From Brachionus plicatilis (lineage: Eukaryota; Rotifera; Eurotatoria; Ploima; Brachionidae), in NCBI GenBank assembly GCA_010279815.1, contig QEOQ01000359.1:648688-712687 (forward strand): a DNA stretch of 64,000 nt, in the 5' to 3' direction. Shown here piece by piece: positions 43,848 through 55,817 of this stretch. Within the stretch, counting starts at the first letter, position 1; each line of letters begins with the position of its first letter. The position numbers and the translations under genes are program-made. The notes below the pieces were generated by a model that was not told the origin of the DNA, made no database searches, and saw nothing but the letters and a program-made list of their open reading frames with translations.

Positions 43848-44454
43848 GTGTCAATTACATTGTTTGTTTTATTCAAGGTAATTTTTCTTTCTGTTTTTCT
43901 TATGTTTTTTTTTAATTATCTATGTTTGAAAAAATAAATATCTACTATTAAAAACTATTATCTACTTCTTATTGATTTTATCTAATTTTTATTAAAAAAA
44001 AATATCTACTAAAAAAAATAATTATCTACTGACAAAAAATATACCCGTTGCAAAAGTGGCATTTTGAAGTTGATGATCAATTCAATATATCATTTCAATT
44101 CAAAGGGTTTTTCATTTGATATTAAAATTAATCTTTGAATTAATTGAAAAATTTTTAATGTAAAGTGCTTTACATGTTATGTAGATTTAATAAATAAAAA
44201 AATCTTTTCCAAAAATATTTATAGAAAAGATCGATATTTTTATTTTATTACTTATTTGGAATTTTAATATTTGAAATTCATTTTTAATGTTTCATTTTAA
44301 ATTTTGAGTGCTAAATACAAATACTTTTGAATAAAAAAATTTCAAAATAAACTCTACAAAAAATAAATTTATAAAAATTTAAATTTTAAAATCGATTTTA
44401 TCAATGCATTTAGAAAATTTTTTTTAAGTTTTCTTAAATTTTTATTTTATTACC

Positions 44455-44592
44455 GGTTTTTTAGACGCTCGTATATTTTAGACCGTTTATTTTGGCGGTC
44501 CAAAAATTAGACCGCCTAGCTGACCGGCTAATTGACCGCTTAAAACCGTCTGCCTAAAGGACCGGTTTGGTCTGACCGCATCCAACACTACT
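44455..44592. repeat. Short GGTC/GACC-rich repeat element
   Basis: Contains GGCGGTCC, GACCGCCTAGCTGACCGGC and GGTCTGACCGCATCCAACAC in an otherwise AT-rich stretch. It ends with CCAACACTA, like the element ending at 5,630. Non-coding. Confidence 0.45.
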
Positions 44593-44611
44593 TAAAATTT
44601 GATTTGAAACT

Positions 44612-44908
44612 TCAACTTTCCATTAAGTCACCATTAAGATAAAATAATACTCTAAATGAATTTAAATAATTTTTTAATTTGCAATAGGGAGGCAAAGATA
44701 ATAGTCTGTACTGTATGCCATCAAAAAAACTCGTCATGGTCAAAATATGTCTCTCAAAAATGATTGATAAACACGAATAAGGTCTCGAATGATGATCCTT
44801 TGATAATCTCTTCACAAATTGTTTTAAAAAGGAAATATTGAAATTCTTTGGGATACAACCAATTTTAATATTAATTGATATTTCTTGTATTAATAAAAGA
44901 TATTTCAT
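44612..44908 (-). other. Unassigned 98-codon open frame
   Basis: It reads MKYLLLIQEISINIKIGCIP … DHHSRPYSCLSIIFERHILT … NGDLMES. It is longer than expected by chance in such AT-rich DNA, but I recognise no family and see no splice or promoter context. The neighbours are repeats, so a transposon fragment is likelier than a host gene. Nothing else is visible from 44,910 to 46,650 except a partial hAT MITE end at about 45,913-45,990. Confidence 0.2.
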
Positions 44909-45912
44909 TCAATTAAAGTCTTTTACATTACTCGACAGTAAATTTTGATAATTTATTTATTTATTTCAAAAACTATTTGAGTCTATTAATAAAAAATCTA
45001 ATTTTAAATTGAATTACTCTTTATACTGAAAATAAAATCGTGAGATAAAGGAAATATATGATGACAGGAAAAAAGTTGCTTACATAATAATAAAACGGAT
45101 TTTATTTTACTAAATTTGATATATATCTATTCAGAGAAAAATTAATCTTGCGCTATTAAATTTCGATGATAGAAAAACGCAAACAATTTTTCAATAGATT
45201 CACGTAATGAAAATTTAAGAAAACATCTAAATATTAAATTGAGCATGATCAACAAATTTCAATGATAAACATCTATTTGTCATCTATTTTTTTTTTAAAT
45301 ATTAAAAATTTAAAAAAAAAAAAAAAAATATATTTTTAATAATTTTTGTTATCATGCGATACTGATAAATATTTTCTTGCTTTATTAAGCTTTTAAAACG
45401 CTCTTATAAACATTCAGAATATAAACATTCAACATCAAAATAAATTAAAAAAAAAAAGCAAAATGCGGAATGACTTTATTAATTTCATGCTTTAACCCTT
45501 CAACAAAAGTAAACAACGTAATGTTTAACTAATCAGGCTGCAAGCTTAAGGCTTATGCTATACGCTGCTGCTCGGAAACCTTAGATTAGATTGAAATCTG
45601 AACTGTTTAATTAATTATCTATTAGGAAATTAATTTTTTATTTGACATAAAATTTACATGACGGTTTTATATTCCAAAATTAAAATATCTCCTACAATTT
45701 GTGTTCATTTTTAGTGTGCATCTAAACCAATCTTTTATCCAAGCTTTCCTCCCTCATTTTTAATTTTCATTAATTATTTTTTATTCATTCAATCATTAAA
45801 CCAGCATTTTGGATGCATTAAATTTTTTAAATTTGAGAAAGAGATTTTTTAAAAGAGGTTGTTTATAATGAAAAAAGTGTTTTATGTCAATGAATATATT
45901 TTAAAGATGTAG

Positions 45913-45990
45913 AACAGAGTTGTTAAAAAGTCCCAAATTAAAGTCCAAGTGATTAAAAAAAATTCCGGACTTAGACTTGACTTGATAACT
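45913..45990. mobile_element. Partial hAT-type MITE
   Basis: CAGAGTTGTTAAAAAGTCCC followed by AAAGTCCAAGTG and TTCCGGACTTAGACTTGACT. It matches the left end of 2,900-3,129; no right terminus is found. Confidence 0.45.
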
Positions 45991-46658
45991 AACGAAATAG
46001 AAATTTTTTTTTGCTTAATTATTTTTTTCATTTGGTTAACTTTAAAGATGGTTCAAATAATATGAAAATTTCTCTTTGCTTAGATTGTTTAATAATTTTT
46101 GTTCACGATTAATAATGATTGATCATAGACTTCAATTTTTTAAATAAATAAAACAATTACATATGAAATATTGTATTTAATTTCTTTAGCAATCTTCTGT
46201 TTATCATATTTATTTTAGAAAAAATAAAAATCTTCATTCAGTAGAAATAATTATTAATATTTTTGATTTATTTGTTTATTCTGTATAAATTCCTGATTTA
46301 AAAAAAAAAAAAGAATTATCAAAAATTTATTTATCAAAATGAAAAACTACTTAATTTTTTTTCTTGAATTTTATCACAACCTGAATATAAAAAAATTGTA
46401 AATTAAAATAAAAAATATTTTTTATTAAAACCTAAAACCGGTTTAGAGCAAGGCAACACATCAGCCATTTTAAACTTTTTTTTTTATCAAATTAAAAAGA
46501 AATATTTGTACCAGCTTAAATTTGCGTTTAAAAAAATACACATTTACAAAATAAATTAAAAACATTTGTACACATAAAAATAAATGAGATTTTAGATAAA
46601 AAGAGATAGCAATCCAGCTTTGGCTGATAAAAGTTCGATAAACAACAGCTTTTAAAGC

Positions 46659-49600
46659 TTAAACATCTGTAATTATTGGCTTATTGGTAGACTTGGTTAA
46701 AAGTTGGATCAAATTTTTCCAATTTGAATTGGACAATTTGTTCTTGGCACAAATGATATCTTTGCTCTGGTTAAATTTTTCCTCATCTATGTGAATAATC
46801 TTTCCGCCATAGATCGGATTTTTTCGAGTATTTTCGGCAAGGTACGAAATTTTGAACTTATTCTCTTCACTTGGCAAATCTCTTGCCAACAAAGGCTGCT
46901 CTATTTCAACTTCTATTTCATTTGTTTTTAAATTGTACAAATTCGGCACTTGTTTATTAACATCCGAATGACTAGTTGATAAACTAGACGAAGTTGTGTG
47001 AGTCAGGTTGGAAGGATTGAACGACGATGTCGAAGTGGATAGCCAGTAATTGCTTGGATGAAGTCTGGTGTTTTTTTGACAATCTGAGCATTCTGAAGCA
47101 CGTGACTTGGACAATATTTCAAAATATTTTTCATCATGAACCTGTCCATCTTTCCTCTTGTTTTCTAAGTGCACACTCACCGATTGGTACTCGGTAGATT
47201 CAAGAAATTCACCGAACACCTTAACTATCTCGCTAAACTTTGGTCTACTTTTTGGCTCCAAATTCCAGCACTGCTTTATAATCTGGTCGTATATTTCGGC
47301 TTTGCATGCTTCAGGTCGTTCCATTCGGTAGCCTGATTTCAATTTTTCAAATATTTCCTCTTGTTCAATGGAAGGATATGGTGTGCAGCCATAAGAAAAT
47401 ATTTCCCAAAGTAAAACACCGTAGGACCAAATGTCCGACTCTTTGCTTACTTTTTCAAAACTCAAAGACTCCGGGGACATCCATTTGAAAGGCACTTTAC
47501 CCTTTGATATTTTAAAATTATTATTTTTTTTTTGATGAAAATTTTAAATTACGTTTAAATTCTGAACATAGTAATAGTTGGATTTTATGTTTCTGGCAAG
47601 ACCAAAGTCGGCTATTTTCACCGAATTGTAGTCATCTACCAAAATATTTCTTGCTGCCAAATCCCGATGAAGTATCTAAATACAACAAAAAAAAAATTTA
47701 AATTGTAAAATATTTAACATTGATTTTTACATTTTTAGAGTGCAGATAAGCCATGCCTAATGCTGATTGATAAGCATATAGAAAAAGCAAATCGGATTCA
47801 ATTTTTTTATCACCAAGATAGTCATTTCTCAAAAAGTCCTTTAAGTTTCCAAATTTGGCGTACTCTAGCACAATATTGAGACTTTGGTCTTCGATACAGT
47901 AGCCTATTAGGTTAACTATGTGAGGATGCTGTCCGACTGACAGCATTAGCTGAAGCTCTTTGAACATTTCGTAGTAATTGTACTCTGTAGCGTGTTCAGG
48001 TAATTTTTTAATTGCTACATCAATTGATTTTGACGATTTGCCGTCGGACGTACAACTGGAATAATCGTAGCCCGAGTCCACGTCCTGTCTCGGCTTCTCA
48101 CTATTCAAAAAGCCGTGTATCACAATTCCAAACGCACCCCTACCAACTTCTTTGCCCAACTTTAAGCAATCGAGCGGTATTTTCCATTTGTGTACCACTT
48201 CTTCATCCAACAATGCTTCTATGGATGATGAACTGTGGTATTTTTCTTGGAAATTTTTGAAATCTTCTTCAGTTAAATAAAATTCGTTCTTAAATTTAAA
48301 AATATTTAATAATAAAATTTTTTTAATGAATTTTTATTAAAAATTTCCAAACAATTTTTCTACAATAAAATTTAAAGCTAACTTGTACATTTCTTTTCCT
48401 CGACTTTTCCTTTCCCACTGGAAAAGTTGTAGAAGAGTCGAGGAAGAGTTGGGGAACAAAATGCGTACAAGTTAGTTTTATTTGTACTGTATTTTAGATA
48501 AAAAAATTTTTTTTCTAAAAATTATAAAAATATACTCAAAAAAATTTGTAAAATAAGTTATTAAGTGTTTTTTTGACCGATTTCAAAAGAAAATTCTAGT
48601 AAATTTTTCAAGTAATATTTTAGTCTTTTTAAAACACCGACTGAATGCGAACAACTTTTAATGGAAAAAATCTCTAAAATTAAATCCTTAAATAGAACAT
48701 GAATGCATAAAAAAATTATTATTAAATTAAATCACAATCTTAAACTTAAACTTAAATAGATATAATTTTGTAAATATTTTTTATAAAAAATTAAGAAAAA
48801 TTTAAAATTTTTAAAAAGTGGTTTAGTTACTTTTTGCATGTGGTCTCTAGCTTGTTCGGCATGCTTAATAGACTTTAGTCTTCGCCCACATAAAAGTGTC
48901 AATATTGTCATTATCATGATCGCCAACGCACTTATACTAATCAATAGGTAAAGCCATACATTTGACTTTTTTATTACAGGTAGCACCTTGAGCTCGACAC
49001 TTGAGCAGGAAAATTTAGGATTTTTGTCATCAACAAAATTTTCTTGTAAAGCTTTTCTTTTGTCGTGGACACTCAATTTTGATTTAACAAGACAGCAAAT
49101 GTACCATCCGGCATTTTCGGGTGTTATATCTTTAAGCTCCAAAATAGAGCCGAAGCCGACCGATTTGCTAAAGTTATAATAAATGGTTTCAGAGTTTTGT
49201 GGCAGTAGTTCGCTGTTATGCTTGAACCATTGGTAGCGGTCGGGCTCATCGCTTCCTGGCGGCTTTTCACAAGTGAACTGAGTGTCGGAATTTTCGCCAA
49301 CTTCTTGCCGAGTGGGAGATATAAGAGGTGGCTGAAAAACTTCAATAAAATTTAATTAAATTCAAATTTTTTCAAAATTTTTATTTACTTGGACAATTTG
49401 AACATTCCAATTTATAGGTTTTAAAAGCACCACTTAGGGAATTGTGACAGCGAAAAACAATATCAAACAAGCTTAGATCATTTAGACTAATTATCAAACC
49501 ATATGTTTGAGACTAAAAAATTCAATAAAAATAAATGTCATTTTTATCTCTATTTAAATATTTACATTTAATTTTAATTGGGAATTAATGTCGCTATTCT

Positions 49601-50170
49601 CCACATTATAATACCACTGAATGAAGGGCAAATCTTTAGAGCTTTTCTCATCATTATCAACACATGCATCCAGCTCCACTGTTTCTCGAAAATTTTTAAT
49701 TATTGTGACATCTTAATTTATTAAATTAGACCTAGATAAAAAAAAAAAATTTTTTTTCCAATTTTACCATCATGCACCAAAAAAATGTAACTTTCCACCA
49801 AGTATTCAATGTGGTCAATTTTTTTGGCAGAGTATACGCAATAGTAGAGGCCAGAGTCGGAAAATTTGGCCTTATCTATCCAGACTTGGTTTTTGCTCCA
49901 TTGTTTATCAATGAGATAGAAAATTTGGTTAAATTCGATATAGGAGTTAATTTTCATGAATCTTTTGTTATACTCGCTGGGCAGACTCAGGGATCTGTTG
50001 AATATAAGGCGGTCGAAGGTGAACTCATTGGTCACATTGGCATAGCATTCTACTTTAAATTTGGCACCAAGTCGCACTTTGTTTATGGGTTCCTGGTCAA
50101 GCTTGACCACTCGATCGTGCGCAGCGATCAGCTGCACAACCAAAACTATCAAGAATAATTTAATCAGCAT
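46659..50170 (-). CDS. Ig-domain receptor tyrosine kinase (VEGFR/PDGFR/FGFR-like)
   Basis: Exons in gene order are 50,170-49,768; 49,711-49,566; 49,512-49,389; 49,339-48,831; 48,288-47,731; 47,675-47,553; 47,501-46,659. All phases agree and the model totals 902 codons. Five introns are about 50 bp and one is 542 bp. It begins with a signal peptide ([17 protein letters not shown]) and has three Ig-like domains (VECY…[14 protein letters not shown]…FIQWYY…IVFRCHN; FTCEK…YQWF…NAGWYICC). A TM segment ([20 protein letters not shown]) and a cytoplasmic kinase follow. The kinase has [29 protein letters not shown], an activation loop with YYY, and WMSPES (Ser in place of the APE Ala). Three Ig domains and a very short kinase insert look FGFR-like, but [18 protein letters not shown] looks VEGFR/PDGFR-like, so the subfamily is unresolved. 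An in-frame ATG at 50,197 could add nine residues. It probably senses a secreted growth factor at the cell surface. Confidence 0.9.
48377..48476. repeat. ~100-bp hairpin element in RTK intron 4
   Basis: The inverted ends are CTAACTTGTACATTTC and ATGCGTACAAGTTAG. An inner pair carries TTTTCCTCGACTTTTCC and AGAGTCGAGGAAGAG. It is GC-richer than the intron around it. It could be a small MITE or an intronic hairpin RNA. Confidence 0.4.
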
Positions 50171-50197
50171 TGTTTTTTCAAAATGGCATTTTGTCAA

Positions 50198-53100
50198 TTA
50201 AATCTATTTGAAATGGCAAAAATTAAACAATTTGTCTAAAAATTCACCTAACTAAAGCCGAAGAATTTTTTCATCAACGTTATAGAACCTTGATCACTAA
50301 ACAAAAAGGTGTATTAAATTTTTTGTTTTCAATAACAACTGAAACTAAAAACCAGTAATCGAAATTTCGAAGCTTTGCCAAATATTTAACATCTAAGTCT
50401 TCTTTGCATAATTTCTGTCAAGTACACTGGTAAATTTTAAACAAACTTTGAAGAATTACGCATATACAGCCTTTTCCATTTTTAGATAAGCTAATAAAAT
50501 ATTTTTGAAATTTATACGATTTAAAATATCAAAGCCAATTTAAATCATAATTAAAAATTAATGTTCTAGCCAATGCTGGCTCCGACCTAGGCTCAACAAG
50601 CATTTACCTTTTTCTGCTTAATTTTTAAACACCTTTAGAGAAAGTAAAATTTTAGGGGTTTCCAAAAAAATTAAACAAATAATTCTGAATTTCTAGAAAT
50701 TTGATTTTAAGAAATTGAAAATAACGCTTGTTCAAAATGTTCGTGACACAAGATTCGAATCAATAGACTTTATCAAGGTAATAATGTGAATATCTTTTAC
50801 ACTTTTTTTTTTTAAATTTTTTTTCTGCTAATTTAAAATATTTTTCAAGCACCTTGAGCTAAATAGATTAGTAAACACAAGAAAAATAATCTTTTTGAAA
50901 TTGATTCTACGACAAAAAACCCTTGAAATTTTTAAATAAAAATAAGTTTATTTACATTTAAAAAATTTAATTTAACAAAATATTCACCAAAATGTAAATA
51001 AATTCCGAGCTTTGATCGAGCTCAGACTTACGCGATCGACAATGATATGATCTTTGGTTTGGATTTCAGGACCTGAATCGAGGATTAAAATTTTAAAAAC
51101 TGTTTGCATAATTTTATACCTTGTCACTGATATTTACAAACGCATTGTTTTGGCTTATTTGGTGTCAATTAAAATTTAATTTGAATAGAAGAATACTTTT
51201 TTTGTTTAATTTTTGTTTAAATTTATCTTATATAGATAAGGTTGTCATAGAATTCGAAATACTTATGCTACGAGTTAAAGATTAAAATAAAAAAAATAAA
51301 ATTAATTATATGGCTTTAATTTTGAGCAAAATTTTGAAAATAAAATTAAATAGGTGTCTTCAAAGTTTCTTAAATACTCGAATAAAGCCTACATTTAAAC
51401 AAACTGTTTATATAAGATATGTCCTGAGAGGAAATAGCTTTTAAAACCATCCTGTATACGTAAATTGTGATTAATTAGTAGAAATAACTTAAGGATAAAT
51501 TAACTTCTTGTTTTATGAAAATTTAACGCTTTGACTCACATCATAAATAATTTTCAAAAGTTAACTTTTTCTTGGGCTTATTTGGCAAGCATATTACGCA
51601 AGCGCCAAACTGGAGAATCGATTTCTAATCAATTCAAATTATTTAGGCCTCAAGGTTAGAAGTAGAAAAAACTAGCGTAGGAAGATTAAGAATCACTTTG
51701 TAGCTATAAAATAATATTATCTTTTCGACCTAATTGACTTCCGGACTATTTGATTTACGCAAAAAGAAAATTTATATGAAAATGATTGTAAAATTTAAAT
51801 TTATTCAATTAATTTAGATTAGAAATGACGGATTGATAAACAATAACTCCGAGTCTGAAATTTTTACCAAAATTGTTCTTGCTGATAAAAGCAGCATATG
51901 GCCACATTCGAACAACACTTGCTTAAAAACTTGGAGCTCTCAAGCACTCGAAGTTAAATTAACTCTCTCTCTAAAAATCTTAATTGCTTCCTTGTTACGT
52001 AAATAACAAAATAGGACAAGTTTTCTTCTTCTTTTTTTTAAATCTATTCTATCAAAATTTAAAAAAATAACTCTCTGAATACTTTTAAAATAAAAGCTTT
52101 TATATTTTTATTTTTTATCTGGCAAATATTTTGAACAAATATCAACCAGGAAGGTTTATAGTTCTCCTTTGATAAATTTAAATTAACCAAATGGCTTGTG
52201 TCACTAATCAATTAAATTTAAATGGAACATATATGAAAATTTCCTAGCAAATATCCTAGACAGAAATTAAAGCGAATCTAAGCTCTTTTTTTTTAATTAA
52301 TTAAAATCGAAAATAAATAGTTTTAAAATAATTAATATCATAGTATTTTATACACATTTGAAAAACTAGTTTTTATGCACCACTAATTTTTTTCTCTACC
52401 AAAAAATCAACTATTATTTCAGCCACTATTTGATCATTCCAATTATAAATTTTAGACTAGCGCCTATTTTTAAAATCAACAAGCTTATTTAAAAAAATAA
52501 AATAGAATTATAATCCCCTAGAATTAAACTCAAGTGCGTCAGTGGTGCTAATGTATTTAAATAAATATTTTAATTCTTTAAAAATTGTCTTTAGAGAGCT
52601 TAACTCGGACTTAACTTGTTCATTAAAAAAAAATTATTATTCATTTTTAGCCTTTTTTAATTCCCGCCTGAACATTAAAAAAAAAAGGTAAATGTTTTCC
52701 TAAGATTCATTTTTTAATACTGTACTGATTTTAACAAAAAAAAAAAAAGTCTTGGGCAAATTGTTGCTATAACTACTCTTAAAGACAGCCATCTGAATTA
52801 GTCACTTAATTCCAAATTAATGATACATTGTCTTTGAAATTTATTTTTTAATTAAAAAAATAAAATAGTAAAAAATTTTCAAAAATTTTATTTCTTTTCT
52901 TTTTAGTGTAATTATTTTCAGTTTTTGTTTAAATTAAAAATAAACCTTTTAGTGAGATTGACATAAAGAAAAACTAGAGACTGAGTATTGCAAAACAAAA
53001 ATAGGTAAACCATGCTCAAGTTGGAAACTATTTTTAAATTACGAAAATATTTTCTTTCAAATATGGTGATAGTGAGTCAAAAATTAAATTGTCAAATATA

Positions 53101-54185
53101 TTTAGAGGGTTTTGAAAGTCCGTCTATTTGACAGTGTTGGGTATTAGCGTCAAGTAATCACTCTCTTTAGTCAATAAACCATTAATCTAAATCCAATTTT
53201 TGCCTTTTTGTCTTGTTCACTCAGAGCTAACCTAATTTAATGTTCACATATAGAAACTAATTTAAAATGTCCATTATATTTTAATCTATTTGAAATCGTT
53301 CAAGCCAAATGGACCTAAAAGCCATAATCAAATTGTAATTTTCGCATTATCAAGGCGTAAAAACACAATGCTGCATAAATTGAAAGTTATTTTTCTAAAA
53401 TTATTTTAGAATTTAATTAAGCTTTTGTCATCTATTCCTAGGTGCAACTTTAAATTTAAGTCTTTTGATATTTTTTTTTTAGAAAATAATTTCGAATAAC
53501 CAGTTTGAAAAGAAAACAACCTGAGTTTTTTGTTAGGCGCCACGAATTCTTTTATTTTTTTTTGATTTTAAATGAGTTTAATTGTTAGTTAATAAAGAAA
53601 TATAGGTCTCTATTTTGAGTAACCTTTTCTACTGGACTCGAATTTAAAAGGCTTTGTGATTCAATAGAAATTCAAGAGGAAGATTATAAAAGATACAAAT
53701 TCATTTTATTTAGAAACAATAAACTTTTCTCTCTTTTTTTTTTAAATAAATTATTTGATAACCTAAAACCTTTTTGTTAATTATAAATTTTTATTAAAAT
53801 ACCTTTTGTTTTTGAATATAAAATCTAAATCAATTACTAATTGAGATAGAATCGTACTTAATGTTGCCAGCATTTATTTGGTTTAAATTGAATTTTATTT
53901 ATATTAATTCAATGTTTAAATGTTTTAATATTTTATTTTTCAATTTATTTTAGGGGGAAAATTTTCTTTAACAAAATCTTGCTTAAAATAAATTGGTAGT
54001 ATTTTGATTTAAATATAAAAACTAAATTAAACCGATTTGCGAAGGCGTTTTTGTTGCTTAATTCAGAGCTACGAGGCGTTAATAGCCTGCGGTTAATTTG
54101 AAAACTCTTATCTTAGAATTGCCTTATGCAGCTTATAATCTCTGCTTTCATATCATATTGAAAAATTGATAAAAATTATTACGTA
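50198..54185. other. 4-kb AT-rich intergenic interval
   Basis: The divergent promoters of the RTK gene (minus strand) and delta-tubulin (plus strand) must lie here. I find no exons, no clear transposons and only short A/T runs. Confidence 0.45.
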
Positions 54186-54189
54186 ACAC

Positions 54190-54292
54190 CATTTAAAGGT
54201 ATCACTCGGCAGTTATCTTAGAGTGCGCTGCGTCGATCTCAAATGTTTTTAAACAATCGTAGCCTTGGAGATCTCTTAAATTTTGTTTTCTT
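54190..54292 (+). ncRNA. Candidate structured non-coding RNA
   Basis: About 100 bp close to 50% GC in a region of about 25%. It starts near AAAGGTATCACTCGGCAGTT and includes TAGAGTGCGCTGCGTCGATC, then GTAGCCTTGGAGATCTC. Possible pairings are CACTC…GAGTG, GATCTC…GAGATC and TGTTT…AAACA. A U-run follows (ATTTTGTTTTC), usable as a Pol III stop or a weak Sm site. There is no protein frame. It partly recalls the start of 5.8S rRNA (ATCACTCGGC … TGCGTCGAT) but lacks the following conserved segment. I cannot name a family, and strand is assumed from the downstream U-run. Confidence 0.3.
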
Positions 54293-54461
54293 AAAATCTT
54301 TGTCAAATATTTTTGAACTTTTTTCTTATTTTTTTAAATTTTTTTAAATAAAAAATTATGAAAATTAACAAAATTTTAATTTTATTACTCTTGAAAAAAA
54401 AAATGATTTCTTTCAAAATTTTTATTAACATAGAAAAAAAAAATGAAATTTTCAAAAATAG

Positions 54462-55817
54462 ATGAGTTCAATAGTTATTTCGGTGGGACAATGCGGTAAC
54501 CAAATATCGAACAGTCTAATCGACCAGTTATTGTCAAATCAAACAAATCAGACCTCTTTTCTTTACTCTAACTTTGACAATAGATTCCACTTTATTAACA
54601 TTGACAGTGAGATTAAGGTAATCAAAAATTTGCTCACTGAACATTCGCAGTGCTTGAGAAAGGAAAATGTCCTGAATACAAAGTGTGGTCGCGGCTCGAA
54701 CTGGGCGTCCGGCTATTCAGGTCTGAGCAATGACGGCGCTCTGAAAATAATCGAGCAAAGCCTTGAGTCAGTGCGCAAAGAAGCGGAAAGATGCGATTTT
54801 TTGCTTAATTTGTGTATGATGCATAGTTTGAGCGGAGGAACAGGGTCTGGATGTGGTTCGAGATTAATGGAAGAGCTAAGAAATGAATTTGGATGGAAAA
54901 AATTAATCTTCACTCAATCAGTTGCCCCTTTCCGCGACGGTGAACTTCCACTTCAACACTACAACAATTTGCTCTGTCTTTCTCACCTGCATGAACATGC
55001 CGATTTCATCGGTCTTTACCAAAACGATGATATTCTCAGCACTCTTAGCAAACCGAGTCAAACCACACCGCCAGTCTCATCCAAAACCGGTCTAGTACCG
55101 TTCAACGCCGCCAAACTGGCCAAAAAACCCGGTCAAGTGGACAATGAATCTTTGATTACTCTAAGTGACATGAATGACCACATAACCAATTGTTTTCTGA
55201 ACACATTCAACCCGGTAGACAACATAAGTTTAAAGTCACAGGGATTTGGAATGGAATTCTTGGAGATTCAGAGGTTTTTGTGTCCCAATTTCAATCTCAA
55301 AGTTGTAGAGACCCTAAATGTGAATAGTTTTAATTCGACAAAGTCTGTGTATGAAAAAACAAATCCTTTGATGAAAAAAATGTCTTCCTCTATTGTTAAA
55401 TTTAAGCCTAATTCGACAAATTTTTACACCAGTCTGAATTCTTTGTTCATAGCAAGAGGTTTACAGGATTTCAAAGAATACAATAGCGAACACGTGCTAG
55501 GCCAACTGGTGAACGACATGGAGTTGATTAATAAAATGCTGAACCCGGTAAAGTGGAACCCTTTTACGGTAGACTTTTGGACGGCCAAGAACTCGCTCCA
55601 AATAGGCAAGACAAAAAGCAATTCGCTCACTCTGTGCACCAACCGTAACAGGTGCTGTGATTACTTAAAAGAAGTTGGTGCCAAAGCGAGACTCAAGTAC
55701 TCAGCAAAGGCTTATTTGCACTGGTATGATAAATTTAACATTTCGAGTTGTTTATTTGAGAATGCATTTGAAAATTTGGATAATATTGTGGATTCTTATG
55801 CTGAGATGACAATTTAA
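54462..55817 (+). CDS. TUBD1: Delta-tubulin
   Basis: A single-exon 451-aa tubulin needed for centriole triplet microtubules and basal body formation. The N-terminal GTP-binding segment is SIVISVGQCGNQI (residues 3-15) and the tubulin signature is GGTGSG at 125-130. The delta-type features that follow are GELPLQHYNNLLCLSHLHEH, YQNDD, and the LSDMNDHI region before the C-terminal domain. It lacks the acidic tyrosine-rich tail of alpha/beta tubulin, as expected. The intermediate domain is shortened and divergent compared with vertebrate TUBD1. The candidate RNA lies about 170 bp upstream, and possible AATAAA signals follow at 55,897. It is present in ciliated animals with triplet centrioles, which fits a ciliated invertebrate. 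Intronlessness contrasts with the intron-rich kinase next door and could reflect retroposition or intron loss. Confidence 0.85.
   Translation: MSSIVISVGQCGNQISNSLIDQLLSNQTNQTSFLYSNFDNRFHFINIDSEIKVIKNLLTEHSQCLRKENVLNTKCGRGSNWASGYSGLSNDGALKIIEQSLESVRKEAERCDFLLNLCMMHSLSGGTGSGCGSRLMEELRNEFGWKKLIFTQSVAPFRDGELPLQHYNNLLCLSHLHEHADFIGLYQNDDILSTLSKPSQTTPPVSSKTGLVPFNAAKLAKKPGQVDNESLITLSDMNDHITNCFLNTFNPVDNISLKSQGFGMEFLEIQRFLCPNFNLKVVETLNVNSFNSTKSVYEKTNPLMKKMSSSIVKFKPNSTNFYTSLNSLFIARGLQDFKEYNSEHVLGQLVNDMELINKMLNPVKWNPFTVDFWTAKNSLQIGKTKSNSLTLCTNRNRCCDYLKEVGAKARLKYSAKAYLHWYDKFNISSCLFENAFENLDNIVDSYAEMTI

Larger units (their letters stand above)
42793..44046. mobile_element. MULE 3: internally deleted element with GTAGATAA-iterated ends
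   Basis: A perfect 9-bp target duplication GTTGCAAAA flanks it (42,784-42,792 and 44,047-44,055). The ends carry about seven spaced copies of TAGTAGATAA on the left (42,810-42,960) and the complement TTATCTACTA on the right (43,930-44,035). The interior contains a transposase N-terminus (43,260-43,694), its C-terminal tail (43,704-43,847) and a SINE-like copy (43,110-43,185). Confidence 0.8.

Noticed and set aside
49772..50158. 128-codon plus-strand frame over RTK exon 1
   Set aside because: Antisense to the signal peptide and first Ig domain; no independent support.
54190..54292. 5.8S rRNA gene or pseudogene
   Set aside because: Only ATCACTCGGC and TGCGTCGAT match, with extra sequence between them and without the following conserved GAAGAACGCAG; no 18S, ITS or 28S nearby. 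Kept as an unnamed candidate RNA.
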